Below, piece by piece: positions 52,009 through 64,000 of a DNA stretch of 64,000 nucleotides. The notes below the pieces were generated by a model. The model made no database searches. It had not been told where the DNA came from and worked only from the letters and a program-made list of their open reading frames with translations. How positions within the stretch are numbered: position 1 is the first letter of the stretch; every line of letters begins with the position of its first letter. A program made the translations under genes and the position numbers. Source of the stretch: Allacma fusca (lineage: Eukaryota > Arthropoda > Collembola > Symphypleona > Sminthuridae); NCBI GenBank assembly GCA_947179485.1, contig OX359249.1:49487402-49551401 (forward strand). Reading direction: 5' to 3'.

Positions 52009-55000
52009 TTGATTTGATATGGGCAGGCAGACCGGAGGGGGATTTTTAATCTAAAAATTAGCTTCTTACAAGGATGAAGATATATGAGACTCGGAGGTGT
52101 GAGGAGACCACGTACGAACCTTGACCAAGTTTGTACAAAGTAAACACAAACAAGCATTGATTTCCACAGAATGTCTCCAGTCGTTCCCTGACACTATTGA
52201 TGGTAAAAACAAAATCCCAATCAAGATGTTTTGATTGAACTGTATGAGAATAGGAGGGGGAACATTGGTTGTACTATGTAGCTAATTTTTCCCTTGTAGT
52301 AATTTATAGTGCTCACACTTTAAGGGTAAATTAATCCCTGACAGTTGTTGGATGTGATAGTAATGTAGGGATTGTCTTGTCTTAATAGAAACTATGAAAT
52401 TACCTGAAGGATCCGCTCAAAGTGCAACAGACAGATGATGCATATTACAGAAGATGCTCACATTGAATTTGAAGAGAGCTCATATTACTTTCAAACTACG
52501 GAAGGCTATCAATGTTACAGTTATACAGAGATGAGCATGAGTATAAATCAAGTTCCTTGTGACAACTACTGCAACTTTGGACTGACTATATGTCTCCTTT
52601 GCTACATGTACGGAGCATCCGTAGGTATCTATATTAGTTGAGGACAATAGGGGAAAATAATTTTCTTTGTAAGAAGTTGTGTGAGGGGCCTGAAAGGACT
52701 TATAACTTGATAAATTCTCATTTGAAAAGTCAAGCAAAAAATCAAGTTGACAAGTTGATTTTTTGATGTGGAGCTCACGTAGCACTCACCTTGATTACAG
52801 ACGTAATCACATGACATCGACAACTTTTAAACGACAGTAAGGGTTACACCTGCAGTCAGCCCATCGATGAGAAATGAGAATACTGGCTGTCTCATCAACT
52901 CATTTGTTTCTCTTGAGGATGTCTCCAGAGTCACAATGCGATACACCACGCGAGCACAAATATGCTTGACCTTAAACGACCAAAGAATTATTCACATTCG
53001 ATTTATTGGGCTCAATTGGTTCCTCATGCATTTACAATTATTCTCTTCTCCCCTTACTAAATTCTACATCTGACATTCTACAGTCAGATTCTCTCCTGGT
53101 GTCTCATAGTCCTGGTCAGCTTAGCAGGTGAACCTCGGGCTTGAGAGTAAGTCGGTGACGAGAGACAAGGGATAATGTTATGCAAATACATGCAAATTCT
53201 TCTCGTCAGTATTGTCAGATCCGTGCGTCCAGTCAATCCATTGGGTTCAATTTGACCTTAAGTTTATTTATCCTTATCTCTCGGAATTAAGAAGACTAAA
53301 GAGGGTAAAGGAAGGCTTACTCTTTGGATCATTTGAACATCCTCGGAGCCCAGGTCTCCTTGTCGTTTAGGAAGTCTCACATATAGTATATGTATGTATT
53401 ACAAGGATTTAGTTTTTTTTTTCCCGTTCACTTACGTTATCAGGATCAATTTACGGATTTGGAACTTGCGATAGTCAACTACGGAGGGAAGCTGATAAAC
53501 CGATTGTCATGATTACAAAATTTTAATAATCACGCTCCTACCTCGCATCTTCCCTTCATTTCTCCTTACAAGTCCATATTTAATACCTTGAGTCATTTCA
53601 TGAACAATCTTGAATCTTCATGCCGTTTACATAATCATCCAATTATTTTTATTTTCCTCCACAATTTCCCACGTCATAAATTTTACACGTTCCTTTTATG
53701 CTTCACACAGAGTTCATGCCTTTACAGGTCAATTTCACACTTTTGATTTAACTAGATTTTGTACGCACGTCTGTATGTACATATGTCTACACGGGATGGT
53801 AATGATTAGGTTAGTTAGTTGGGAAAAAAATGAATAAACTTCGCAACTTATGCAAGTTATGCCAGCTGTAATCTTGTATTACGCCGTTGCAAATTACTTC
53901 TCCATGGATTTCTTCTGGATGAGGTACATTTTGTAATTTGTAATTGAGGAACCAAGGAACTTAGGTTCCGTAGATGGTTTTCATCATTGATAGAACTTGA
54001 CGTTAGGGAGTTGGAAGGATTGGAAAGGTATGTATGTACATTATATGTCTGTTGTTGGGGGAGATGGGCCTCGAGGTATTAGTGTGTAAACATAAGTGAG
54101 ACTAAAAGTATTGATTGTTACTGCGGATACCCTTGGGCTTGAATTTTTCTACATAACCATCATTTACTGGACTGTTGACCACGTGTGTTAAATCTCGATT
54201 GTATTATTTCGAGTAGGAAGGAAGCCTGGGTACTTGTACAAAAAGGATGAAGGATTCCAGAGTTTCCAAAAGCTCCTCCGAAAGCTATCCAGATTGGTCT
54301 TTGAAAACTTTAAAACGTACATATGTTGTTGTGGTCCGATGAATTATGAACTATGGCTTAAGTTGCAGATGACTGATTGAGGACTGAAAAAATCTTTTGC
54401 ATTTCGCTTCGTGTGGATTTAACCGACTTGAATTCCAAGGACACCCCGCAGTTTCTTTCCTGGGAAGAATGAATTACCTAATCTGTGAACGTGGAATAAG
54501 TCGTAGGCTATCCACTCATCAAATCTTTCTCTCATTTGCTCTCTCACTCTTTCTTCCATGGCCAGAACCTTATGCTTGCAGATAACTGGAAGTGGGTTCC
54601 TGGCATGCCTTGTGTGTATTCATGCATGCCTGTGTATTAATGTGAATTTTACCTTACCTTCCATAACTAATGATTACGAAGATACCGATTCCGTCCGTGC
54701 AGGGAACGTTTAAATAATTCAAGTATTTTAATGATGCGCTACGAAATGAGACTACTCGGTACGCTTTCGCTTTTCTAGCGCACCAAACAGATACTGCTTA
54801 ACTAAAAATGGAAATTAGAGAATTTAAAACGAGATGACAATTTGGAAGTTCGTTACAGAACGGCCAGTTTCAAGCCTGTATTTGGAGGAGGAAGGAGATT
54901 TTTATGAAAAGTACTGCCAGCTTACAATTAGGTGTAGGTAGTAGGTACATAAGGTGTTCAGGAGACTTCACCTGTATATGACTAATTTTATTGTAAGACC

Positions 55001-58000
55001 AAATGGACGTAATTTATTGACAAGGTTGAAAAAATTTCATACGACAGTGGATGATGAGATTCCCTTCTTTCATTGGAACCGCGACGGGCAGATCTAAACA
55101 CTTTTGTTGCTCTCCTGCTCTCAACAAGAGAATTGTCCAATTACTCGGCTGCCGTGCGTGGCTCCTCTATGTGTGTCTAGATGTCTAGATGTATATATAT
55201 CTGTACATGTCATGTTGGTAGCAGTAAAGGGAGTAAAGTTTCAGCGGTTTCTGCTTGGCATGAGGGTGCCTCTTCTGTCTCGTCCGGAGGAAATGCTTGT
55301 TTTCAGATCCGTACAAGTGTGCATCTAAAAGGAAGACTTACGTATATAGCGCTCCAAGAGGTTTAAATGATGACCTCTCATGCGCGTTCCCTTGCTTTCC
55401 TTTCATTATTACGTTTGAGCATATCTTGTTAATTTTGTTTACAACTACAAAGAATATTGTTCATGCCTTCCAGCCTTGCAATAAATCAAGTTTCCTCAAA
55501 AAAAAAAATATCCCCGTTCAAACAAGAGGGGGAAACATATCAGTAATTAGATATGTACAATTTCAGGAAATACATGTATACGCCACCAATTTCTTCCCCA
55601 GAAAAATCAGCATGAGCAGAAAACCTTGTAGACACAGAGTTGATGTTAAAAATCGGAATTCATCCTAAAAACTATTTGTAGTAAACAAAAAACTGAATTA
55701 ATGCTGGAGGTTATATTTCTCTCAGGATATGTCCATATGTATATATGGAATTCAGAGATTAATTAGTGGAGCGGATTATGAGCTCATATGTAAGTACTAC
55801 ATGGCATAACTATTCAACTATTATGTAGATTTAATCCAATCTAAATTAGAGCCTTAAAAAATTATTTATGGGGACTGCTCCGTTTTTTAGCGCCGGTTTT
55901 AATTTGTTGTACACTATGCATAATTAATTATGTACATATATGTTTGTGTGTATGTTTATGAGCCTGTGTCCACACACTGACTGTGAGCTGAAGGTATCGA
56001 TGGTTATAGTCCTACGGCACATGTCTCTATACCTGTGTCATTATCAAGGATCACAAAATTTGAAGATGTGAAATTATTTAGTCCTTGTTCTGGTCTATTT
56101 GTCATAAGTACACATAAATCGCTCCAAGTATTGGATGCTGTAATTCACGTGCTTAACGTTCGGGAAAAGTTCGCTTGTAACATGTCCAACTGTCCAAGTG
56201 TATTGTACGAATAGGAAGATGAAGATCATTCCTGCACTGTTTACTTCCATACTCAGCCCTTAAGAAACTTGTAAGTTACATGTTAAGGGAAGCATTGGCA
56301 AATTACGAATGACAAGGAAATGAGCCTCATATAGGTTCTTTGTATCTCCCATCGATCTACCTATGTGTGTTGTAAGTCTGTGTAATGGAATGTGGTGTAA
56401 TGGTAATGAGCTCAGTGAAGCCGGCAGGTAAGGAGATAAAATTTAGTGGACATGAGTTTTAAGAAGATGGACCATGTAATATAAAATTTACCAAGCCGAA
56501 TCGCACACATGAGCATGAGACACTTATTGTTTTAAAACATGGACAAGAATGCTTCGAGGGCCATGACAATGACGACGAAGACAACGAAGACGACGGCTTT
56601 CATGGCCTCCGAACCATCACTTTTGGTGAGACAAACTTTATTAGACGGTAAAGACAACTTGAGACATGTTCCTTTAAATCCCTGGTAAACAATTTCTGCT
56701 GACATATTTGAACTTACGCATGTGGCCTAGTCCTTCGTACCTTTATGCGTCTCACGAATCCCTGTAATTCATGTAATGCACACGCAGTCGGCTGTGAGAT
56801 TTGATAGTAATAAGTTCAAGTAGTGAGTAGTACTACAACCTTTGCACATGGACAGTGTTCCGTATGTACCAATAGAGACGGTCATAAGTTTCAGAGCAGA
56901 ATGCCGAATAGATTTGCGATTTGAATAATAATATGGAGATCCTTTCCTTCCTTCTCCTCTCCCATCCATTTTCATTTACCATATTTAGAAAAATGCTACG
57001 ATCCCTTTCTTCTCCTCCTTCCTCATCCGAGCCTAGTGCTCCTCATGAGTATGGACAACTTTACCCGAACTCAGCAACTACAAGAGAAACCTTTTCCAAA
57101 AATTAACTATTCATTGTGCATGGTCAGATCATGAGACCAAATTCAAAAATGGCGTCAAACTGATACCAGAGAGAACCGTTTGAGGCTCTCGGTTTGGTTG
57201 TTCCACTCTTAAATGCCTAAAATCCTAACATTGTGTATACACGGAGTCAGTTTTAGGCTGGCAAAAGTTTCTCATACCTATGGTCACATATACACCTGTG
57301 AGTTTCCTAATTTTTTGCTATTTGGTAAATTCCAAAAATAATTAGCGGAATTGATTTCAAACGAACTGATTCAATAATGCCTTGCTGATAAATATTTGCA
57401 TGGGTCGTGTATGTTACGTACATATTACCAATTACTGTGTTATTAATAAGGAGCGAAAGGACCTTTCGGACCACTACGCGTGTAGCAATCACAACACAAT
57501 TCAAGCTTGGAGCAAGCACATTGCCCAACCATCTCACCGGGATACCAAAAGTGGGCCTTGTGCTGTAATGAGCCGTGCCCTTCCCGAGCACTATCTTATA
57601 ACTCTTCCGCTGCTTACACAATGTGATAGACATGAGTGCAGCACCAACAATTTTGGCAAAGTGTAAGATCTTCCTTGACTAAAAATACAGAAATAACCAT
57701 CTCCAGTAAAGCTGAGTATGCACAATGACTTGTAGTAACTCATCAGTGTACAACTTTATTACCTTATGAATAAAAGTGGATGCTCTATTTTTGGACGGTA
57801 ACGTTCAGTCCTGCTTTTACATATTAAAAACTGAGCCCTAGCGGAAATAAATACCCTGACTTAAAACTATCTAACTATCTATATATGTTACCTTCGAACT
57901 GATCAGCTTCCTTCGTTGAAGGCTGTGTTAATCTACATACATATTTCTCAACTAACCATACAGTTAACTTAATTGGGAATTATTTGTCATTTTTCGGGAT

Positions 58001-61000
58001 ACAATGAAACTACGGTTTAGTTTCAGAGTGACAATGGTATTACGTAGTCTAAATTTTGCTTGGGTAAAGTCAACGTGTATGTAAATAAATTACGTGGGAC
58101 ATTACCTTGTTGCTGGGACTATACATCTATGTTTGCAAACATTAGTAGACACTTACAGTATAGTTTATGCCTTGCTCAAGTATTTACTCAAATTTTATTT
58201 CTTGGAAGGTTAGGCTCGACTGGCGTGCCCTTTAAGTTTGTTTAGTAAAATAAATGCAACAATAATTTTCTCGTTATTTATTTACATTTTCTCGGATTTG
58301 TGTGGTAGGGAACACGGCTCAGTGCTTCGTAAGCGGGAGTACTGGACGAAATTAAATCTGAACCCTTTCTGCAACAACTTAGAAATAAAAATTTCCTCCG
58401 ACAGCCCTTATGCAGTTCCCACTTCATGTAAATAAATCCGAGGAAAGTGGCACAACTGGAAAACTTAAAGGTAGAAGCACTATCTAAATAAATAAGCTAA
58501 GGACAGACGGCTTTTCAGACTCGTTCCATGGAGGAGTAGCTCAAAAGCATTTCGGGTACATATTCATAGTGAAAGCAAATCTCATTATGGAGATCCAAAA
58601 AACAAAATATCTGCGGTGAAGAAGTAAAATCAATTTCGTGAGCACATTAGGATACGAAGGAAGAATGAACCGCGTGCAGATTTTCGTAATGGTCACGAAA
58701 GGAATTTTTTTTACAAAGCCTTTGGAGTTGATTCCTCTGAATTTCACGCAAAAGATTCTCCGATTCAATTTACTAATAATCTTAAATGCGCTGAATTCCC
58801 TTCTTCACTGACAATAAGAGCGTGTACGTAATTTGGGTATAGATCCAGTAATATAATCTTGTTCTTCTTTACCAGTCGATTGAGCATTTCAATCCCACCG
58901 GTTTGAATTTTTAATGAGCATCCCACCAACCCTGGAATAAAATAGATGTACCTAGGTTAGACATCAGTGAGGTTAGAAAATTGTTTATCTTTATATGTGG
59001 ACGTACATAGATAGGAGGAGAACCTCCTCATACCGCAAGACTCCGGTAATGCGAAAGTCAGAAATCCTGCCTTATTTTTGTTCATGCGCGAATTTGTACT
59101 TTTACAGTTACTCCTCCGGTATCAAAGGTTTTGAATCACAAACTCCGGATAAAACTTGGAAGTAGACAAGGTAGCAAAATCCAGAATCCAGCAATAAGAA
59201 GTTCCCAATTACTTATATTTGCAAGGCTAACAGTATCTACTGTGAAAAGTTCAATCTCATGCAGGATGGATGAAGGAAAAGACCACCTAAGGAAATGCAT
59301 ACAGTGTATAAAAAGCAAGTCAAAATCTTCCCGAGCCTCTGCCCCAAGTAGGAAATGAAAGGTATAAAAGTTTTATGTCTGCCTCTATTGCAACCCTGAG
59401 CAGAGAACTAGACAGAGAAAAAGGGAAGAATCCGAAAATTCTCTCCAAATTGACACTATTACCACAGTTGGGGAAATTGTGCGTTCCACAGCTAATTTGA
59501 TGGCGCTAACCCCCAAGAGTGAACAGGTTCATTTGAGCAGGATATCTTAGCTCAGAGGATACATACGTACGTACTTAATTATCAGGCCGTATGATCCATG
59601 AAACCCGAAAGATGATGTATTAAGAAGATGGAAAAATGTTTGAAGCTCGTCCATAATCGAACCACAGCATTCATTCATCTTTGTTGTGTGTAAAAGCGGA
59701 AGAGGAGTAGACCCTGATGTTGTCACTTGAACAACCGATTCTTCTGGGATGACAATACGACAACAGTCCTAATTGGATGTGACAAGAAGTGTCAAGATGA
59801 CCTAAGGAGGAGAAGTCTCGGAAATTCTTTTACTTCAAGAACTACAAGTAATTTTTACGAAGCTCTGTTCGTCCACACTATGTGGGAGTAGTATGTGGTG
59901 TAAATGCAATGGAAACTGCTACACATGTACTACGCCTCACGTACTAAATACTAACGACTGCTTTTCCGTCTCCCTTCCTCGTAAAGAGTGGTTCCCTGGC
60001 CGGAGTTGCATTCCTTGGTAGTAATATAGAGAAACCTCAGTGCATACTGCACAACTTGATATTTTCTTTTCACTTCCACGACCCAAGTGAAGATAACCTC
60101 CTATCAGGTTTTGTTGTTTTTCTAGCAGTGTGTATATTTAATGGGAGGTGTATGTATATGTATGGAGGATCTCAGCTCATAAGTTCCTTGCTCTACTTGC
60201 ACTCTGAGGTACTGTGAAGGAGAAGTGTAAGAGGCTGTGTGGAGGTCGTTGTTAGCACCACGGACTTGATAACTGCTGAATAACGGCAAAAGTCAAAGAC
60301 GTCGTCGGGGAAGCAAAGAAGTGTGATGGTTTCCCAAGGGGAATCTTGGGACTGGAGCTTCGTGCACATTCTATTAGCATTCTACGATAGGAAAGGCTGG
60401 AAGACACGGAGGAGAGAATCATCAGAGGAGTTCACAATTTCACATCACAAACTAGCTTATTTGCGAACCTTGTGAGTAAACCTCCTTACCTTCCATTTCT
60501 CCAGTCCGGGAATATAACTGAAGAGTATGAGAGGGACAAACGACAGTGCGTCGAGTAGCGTTTTAAAGTGACAAGCTAACCAAAAATCAACAACCAGGAC
60601 GAAAACGATGGATAGAGGGAGAGAAAAAAAAAACTTCGAGGCTGGTGAAAAACCGCAAAGTAATGGACTCTCGACCATTTATCACATACTCTTCCCTTTC
60701 TCACTTTCTCCAACACTAATCGGAGCAGCACGGCAGCACGTGTATGCACGTCCTTCCACCGTTTAAAAAAAGTCTCCAGCCGAACCTGACTTTGTGGACG
60801 GAAGTCATTCTTTTACATGGTTGGAGAAGAAAAACTGGAGAAGCCTATTATTTTTATCGGGTACTTTCCTTTCATGGTTGAACTCTGAACACATCATCAT
60901 CTAACTCAATTCTCGATTTTTACTGGTCTTCCGTTTTATCATTTTTCTTCCTATATCACATCGGATAACTTCCCTCAAAGACAAGACTCCATGATAAAGC

Positions 61001-61565
61001 TCTTCAATCGACATTTTTTTAGCTCAACTTATACAAACCACTGAGAACCCAAGTAGATCGCATTTTTAATACACTCAACCACATTATTACTCGCACGCAC
61101 CCACCGTACACACCTTATGTCAGCCCTTCATTTTACGAATCATTTACCTACCCTTTCCATTCAGTTTCGTTATTCTTTGGAGCCAGAGCACTTCTCCAGT
61201 CTCTCAACTCCTTTCTGTACATTCTTATCTTGTGGTCTGAACGTGTTTTACCACCACAAACAGCGACATTCTCCGTCAGATAAATTCATTTTCTTAGGAA
61301 TGAGTAGGAAATAAGTTATTACTGAGGCCCCAGCCTTGAGACTAGTCATTAAGACTGTAATTAATAATTAATAGCACGTTATACTGCAGTAGCATGTAAG
61401 TCTCTTTATGACAGAACAGGGTCCATGTACAATTAGTCAAAGTAATCCCCACAACTTTACTGCTTAGATACGAAAATTTTTTTCTCTCTAAATAGCATTC
61501 ACAGTAATAAATCCGCTCCGAATGCTCCCTCAGAAATAAAAATATCAACGACTAAGAAGACACAC

Positions 61566-61856
61566 TCATGTTAGATGATACCAAGCCGCCATGAAGCTGA
61601 GCAATGCTATGCAAATTGATATGGCTAAGTTTACAAGTTCCATTCTCCTAATAGTATCCAGCTCTTTCTGGGCTATTTCAATATCCTGAAGAATTTCTTT
61701 GAGCGTCACTGTTAGGCCGGTTCCCTTCTTGAGATCCACGAATTGTCTTAGTTTTGATTTAGAGTGTAGTAAACATGCCCGGAAAAATGCATCTCTGGGA
61801 TGGTACAGTAGGATGCAGGAGGTGAAAGTTGAGAGTATCTTTGAAGGATCAACGTT
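61566..61856 (-). CDS. Uncharacterised membrane protein, terminal exon with C-terminal transmembrane helix
   Basis: 291 bp including the stop codon, 96 residues. Acceptor TACGACAG|AACGTT fits the donor of the previous exon in phase 0. It encodes NVDPSKILSTFTSCILLYHP, a basic segment with LHSKSKLRQFVDLKKG, an amphipathic helix (LKEILQDIEIAQKELDTIRR) and a membrane helix about 20 residues long ending four residues before the stop. A C-terminal anchor this close to the end is typical of tail-anchored ER or outer mitochondrial proteins, or of type I proteins with a minimal tail. No canonical AATAAA was seen in the roughly 250 bp after the stop. Confidence 0.72.
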   Translation of the reverse strand, partial: NVDPSKILSTFTSCILLYHPRDAFFRACLLHSKSKLRQFVDLKKGTGLTVTLKEILQDIEIAQKELDTIRRMELVNLAISICIALLSFMAAWYHLT

Positions 61857-64000
61857 CTGTCGTAACATCACCCAATAAATTTTTTAAAAAAAGGAAGTTT
61901 GCATTGAAAAATAATTGAAATCGGACTGGTATATTAGTAAAAGTTATATGAAAATTTGGTTTTACCATCCAAAACCGACGGCACGTCGTGTACGTAATGG
62001 TTTCGTTATATGTGACGGTTTCAATTTTGAAAATGTCATCTCTAAATTCAACCTCTTCCAAGACAGTTTCTGTGATTATTTTAATTAATACTCTCTTGTA
62101 TGGCCCCACTTTTCCTTCCTTTGGCTCCAAGGTGTACCGGTCTGGGAAATCACAGGAAGAGCTAACCTGGATGAAAATAAATATGCTATTGAGCCATAAT
62201 AAACTCGGACACTTCATTCCCTTAACCTCTATAATACTGAGTTGAGACACTTGTTGAAGTTGGGAACAACATTCCATAAATTACTAAAAAAAACTGACTC
62301 GGAAGAAAACTCCTTGTGAGGAATGGTTGGTAAGTCGTAATATCCCCGCCATCCTCTGGTCAACTTTGTATAAAAGAACTATCGAGGAAAATGAGAGGTA
62401 ACCTTCTTGAGATTTCTGCCACTGAAAATCCACATGAAACATGAATATCTAGACACTTTCACTTTTTTTTGTGAAGGTCGCCAGGAAATTCCAAGCTTAT
62501 TTATACCTGGACGTTTTCTCGGGACGGAATTTCAAAGACGCTGCTCCGACTGAATGCTGGCGCCATCTTGTCAATTTCTTCTGAGACTTTGTTTAAAGGC
62601 CCGATTATACGCTCGGGTTTTTCTATTGAGGGAGACTTACGGAATATTAGTCTTCGTCGTGGAGGTGTAGACGGAGGAGCTGGAATCGGTTTATTTTTTG
62701 TGTTAGATTTTACGGAAGTTTTTCTGTTTGTTTCACTCAGGGATGCTGGACTCAATGCTCCTTTTCTGAGTCTGCAGTCCTCACAACCCAGTTTTGGGGT
62801 TTTATTTAGGGAACGCCTCTCAGCTGCTACTGTTAAATTATTACCACTGGATTTTTGAGGGTACTTGGAAACTTTATCTGATCTCGGAGCACTCTTTCGA
62901 CTTGCAAGATAGGGAGTTACTAAGTCCTTGCTGACACTAGGTCCAAAGTCATGGGGTTCGGAGAGAACTTGAATTGATGATTGTTTCTTTGTAGAATCAA
63001 CTACAGGCTCCACAGCAATTTCTTGCTCTTGTTCTTCTTTATTGTCAATTCGTGGCATTTCAGTATTTTCATTGTTGGGATCTTGTAGGTTCCGACTCAA
63101 ACTTGGTTCTTCTGCGGTTGGGATTAAAGGCATTGAATCTTTCTTCACGGGCTCGGTTACATTGAATTGGGTTATTGGAATAGGAACAATTTCTAATACT
63201 TGATTTGTACTGACAGTAAAGCTTTTGGCGACTCTGATTTGCATTTGCTGTACATCTGTAGCCTTAATATCTGATCTATCCTTGACTTCCTGTGAGTCAT
63301 GCATGCAAAATACAATATGGGTTAAGACATTACCATAATTATTATCATTAATATACATGTGTGTATATGCCAACGCTGACTGAATTCAAATCGATTTTTT
63401 AAAAATTATAATGGACAACAGCTTTTGAAAAATTTGGTAATCGGGCTCACACAGAATATTTTCCTATTTTAGTTCCAATTATTAGTACTTTAAAAAAATT
63501 TCCCTAAGTAACATGTTCGGTGTGAGAATAAATTATGCCGAATAGGTTTTTACTGACTGCAGTTGCGAAAGGCACAAATATGTGAGTATAGAGTCTATGT
63601 CTACACTGTAGACTCATTCAAAAATTCATAATTACATATTTTCATACAATAGTTATTACTTTCTCTGGTGAAATCTCAGGTGTTGCATCAGATTTTTGAA
63701 GGTGAGAACTTGCAATTGTGACAGACTCTAGCAGGGGATGTAATGTTGCCGAATTAATTTTTTGCACTTGAGGAATATCTGTATTAGCGGGATTACTTTT
63801 TGATAATGAACTATCGAGAACTAAAGTCACTTCCATGGTTAAATTGTTTCTTTGTAAGCTGGTTGTGCTTCTAATTTGATTGGTTTGAGTAGCACATAGT
63901 TGGCAACATGCTGCCTGCTTTTCAGGGTCATTTTCAATAACATTCGAGCTTTCACTTGTCACATCATTGACAGAGTTTCTAGTGATGGTCTCGTTGTTGT
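61566..64000 (-). CDS. Uncharacterised single-pass membrane protein, last four exons (partial at right edge)
   Basis: I do not recognise the family. Four exons (64000-63660, 63289-62507, 62166-61966, 61856-61566) join in phase 0 at every intron (370, 340 and 109 bp) to give 113+261+67+96 residues, open at the window edge. The first two exons encode a Ser/Thr/Pro/Lys-rich, probably disordered region with CxxC-type motifs (CCQLC; CEDC) and a proline-basic patch (PAPPSTPPRRRL). The third encodes a hydrophobic/charged alternating, probably beta-rich module with a sequon (YNETI). The fourth encodes a helical segment and one membrane helix (LVNLAISICIALLSFMAAWY) followed only by HLT. As read it is tail-anchored. 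An alternative start before exon 3 would give a short signal-peptide form. The match of phases supports one gene; two genes remain possible. Confidence 0.72.
61966..62166 (-). CDS. Uncharacterised membrane protein, exon 3: compact domain
   Basis: 201 bp, 67 codons, phase 0 at both ends. Acceptor TTTTCATCCAG|GTTAGC, donor TTGGATG|GTAAAA. The product starts VSSSCDFPDRYTLEPKEGK and ends TYTTCRRFWM. Alternating hydrophobic and polar residues (VLIKIITETVLEEVEF; IFKIETVTYNETITYT) suggest beta strands, with cysteines near each end. The frame continues upstream through the acceptor to an ATG at 62277 that yields a signal-peptide-like sequence, an alternative first exon. Confidence 0.65.
62166..62277 (-). 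other. Possible alternative first exon with signal peptide
   Basis: An ATG at 62277, preceded in frame by TAA, reads through the proposed exon 3 acceptor without a stop. A second in-frame Met begins MKCPSLLWLNSIFIFIQVSS, which looks like a cleavable signal peptide ahead of SSCDF. If used, the product would be a short type I membrane protein made of exon 3 and the terminal exon. The 60 bp that encode the signal-like part also look like intron 3' end, so it may be coincidence. Confidence 0.3.
62507..63289 (-). CDS. Uncharacterised membrane protein, exon 2: large disordered region
   Basis: 783 bp, 261 codons, phase 0 at both ends. Acceptor TGACTCACAG|GAAG, donor GTCCAG|GTATAA. This is the longest uninterrupted frame outside the netrin locus. 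Composition is Ser/Pro/Lys/Glu rich with an acidic run (DNKEEQEQEIAVEP), one CxxC (LGCEDCRLRKG), a basic-proline patch (PAPPSTPPRRRLIF) and a final amphipathic part (RIIGPLNKVSEEIDKM). Such composition suits a flexible cytosolic linker with docking sites. The frame also runs through the intron upstream to an ATG at 63373, which is probably not the true start because a good acceptor intervenes. Confidence 0.75.
63660..64000 (-). CDS. Uncharacterised membrane protein, exon 1 in view (5' truncated by window)
   Basis: Open frame from the window edge to the donor GAGAAA|GTAATA, 113 codons plus two bases. It begins NETITRNSVNDVTSESSNV and contains a cysteine cluster (AACCQLCATQ) that could bind metal or be oxidised, then a Ser/Thr/Val-rich stretch ending TPEISPEK. 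No Met near the left part of the frame has initiator context, so more upstream exons are expected. Unspliced reading stops six codons past the donor. Confidence 0.68.

Larger units (their letters stand above)
38386..61565. other. Gene-poor interval between netrin start and the second gene
   Basis: No coding exon could be supported over about 23 kb. It contains microsatellites (GA near 39709 and 43474, CA near 51987), two interrupted poly-A tracts (40419 and 51700), one good splice donor at 39294, and scattered open frames under 140 codons without family motifs. It is the expected place for netrin promoter, 5' untranslated exons and enhancers, and perhaps for the end of unseen genes, but none of these can be pointed to beyond the donor. 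Confidence 0.55.

Noticed and set aside
51765..52157. 130-codon minus-strand frame with Val-Cys run
   Set aside because: Kept open in part by a CA microsatellite; no motif or family resemblance.
60457..60678. 73-codon hydrophobic minus-strand frame (SLPLSIVFVLVVDFWLACHF)
   Set aside because: Membrane-like by composition, but short, isolated and without splice or family support; T-rich codons alone give hydrophobic residues.

Overview
This is eukaryotic, animal DNA: AT-rich, gene-poor, scattered with long dinucleotide microsatellites, and with coding sequence split into short exons that have clean GT-AG boundaries. No bacterial operon, rRNA, tRNA, CRISPR array or intact mobile element was seen. 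The recognisable gene is a netrin with protostome-like features (large inserts in the laminin N-terminal domain), so an arthropod is likely. A crustacean such as a copepod is a guess from overall texture only.

Layout. Positions 1-32475 contain no exon I can defend, only microsatellites, AT-rich unique sequence and two transposon-like patches (about 2371-2450 and 24731-25640). This stretch is either the long 3' introns of the netrin gene or intergenic DNA. Positions 32476-38370 (minus strand) hold five consecutive netrin exons: signal peptide, complete laminin N-terminal domain (domain VI) and the first laminin-type EGF repeat, 603 residues plus one base. The other two EGF repeats and the C-terminal NTR domain were not found. 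Positions 38371-61565 are non-coding as far as I can see, with one consensus splice donor at 39294 that could end a 5' untranslated exon of netrin. Positions 61566 to the right edge (minus strand) hold the last four exons of a second gene that I do not recognise. They join in phase 0 into about 537 residues: a Ser/Pro/Lys-rich probably disordered region with two CxxC motifs, a compact domain, and one transmembrane helix four residues from the C-terminus.

Functional picture. Netrins are secreted axon-guidance and adhesion cues that bind DCC/Frazzled and UNC5 receptors through the laminin N-terminal and EGF domains. The second gene encodes a single-pass membrane protein, but nothing in the sequence ties it functionally to netrin. 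The notable biology is the architecture of this netrin: a 168-residue low-complexity insert carrying a basic RxxR site, and a second insert of about 105 residues just before the first EGF repeat. All exon joins were derived by eye from reading frame, splice consensus and family alignment from memory. No transcript or database was consulted.
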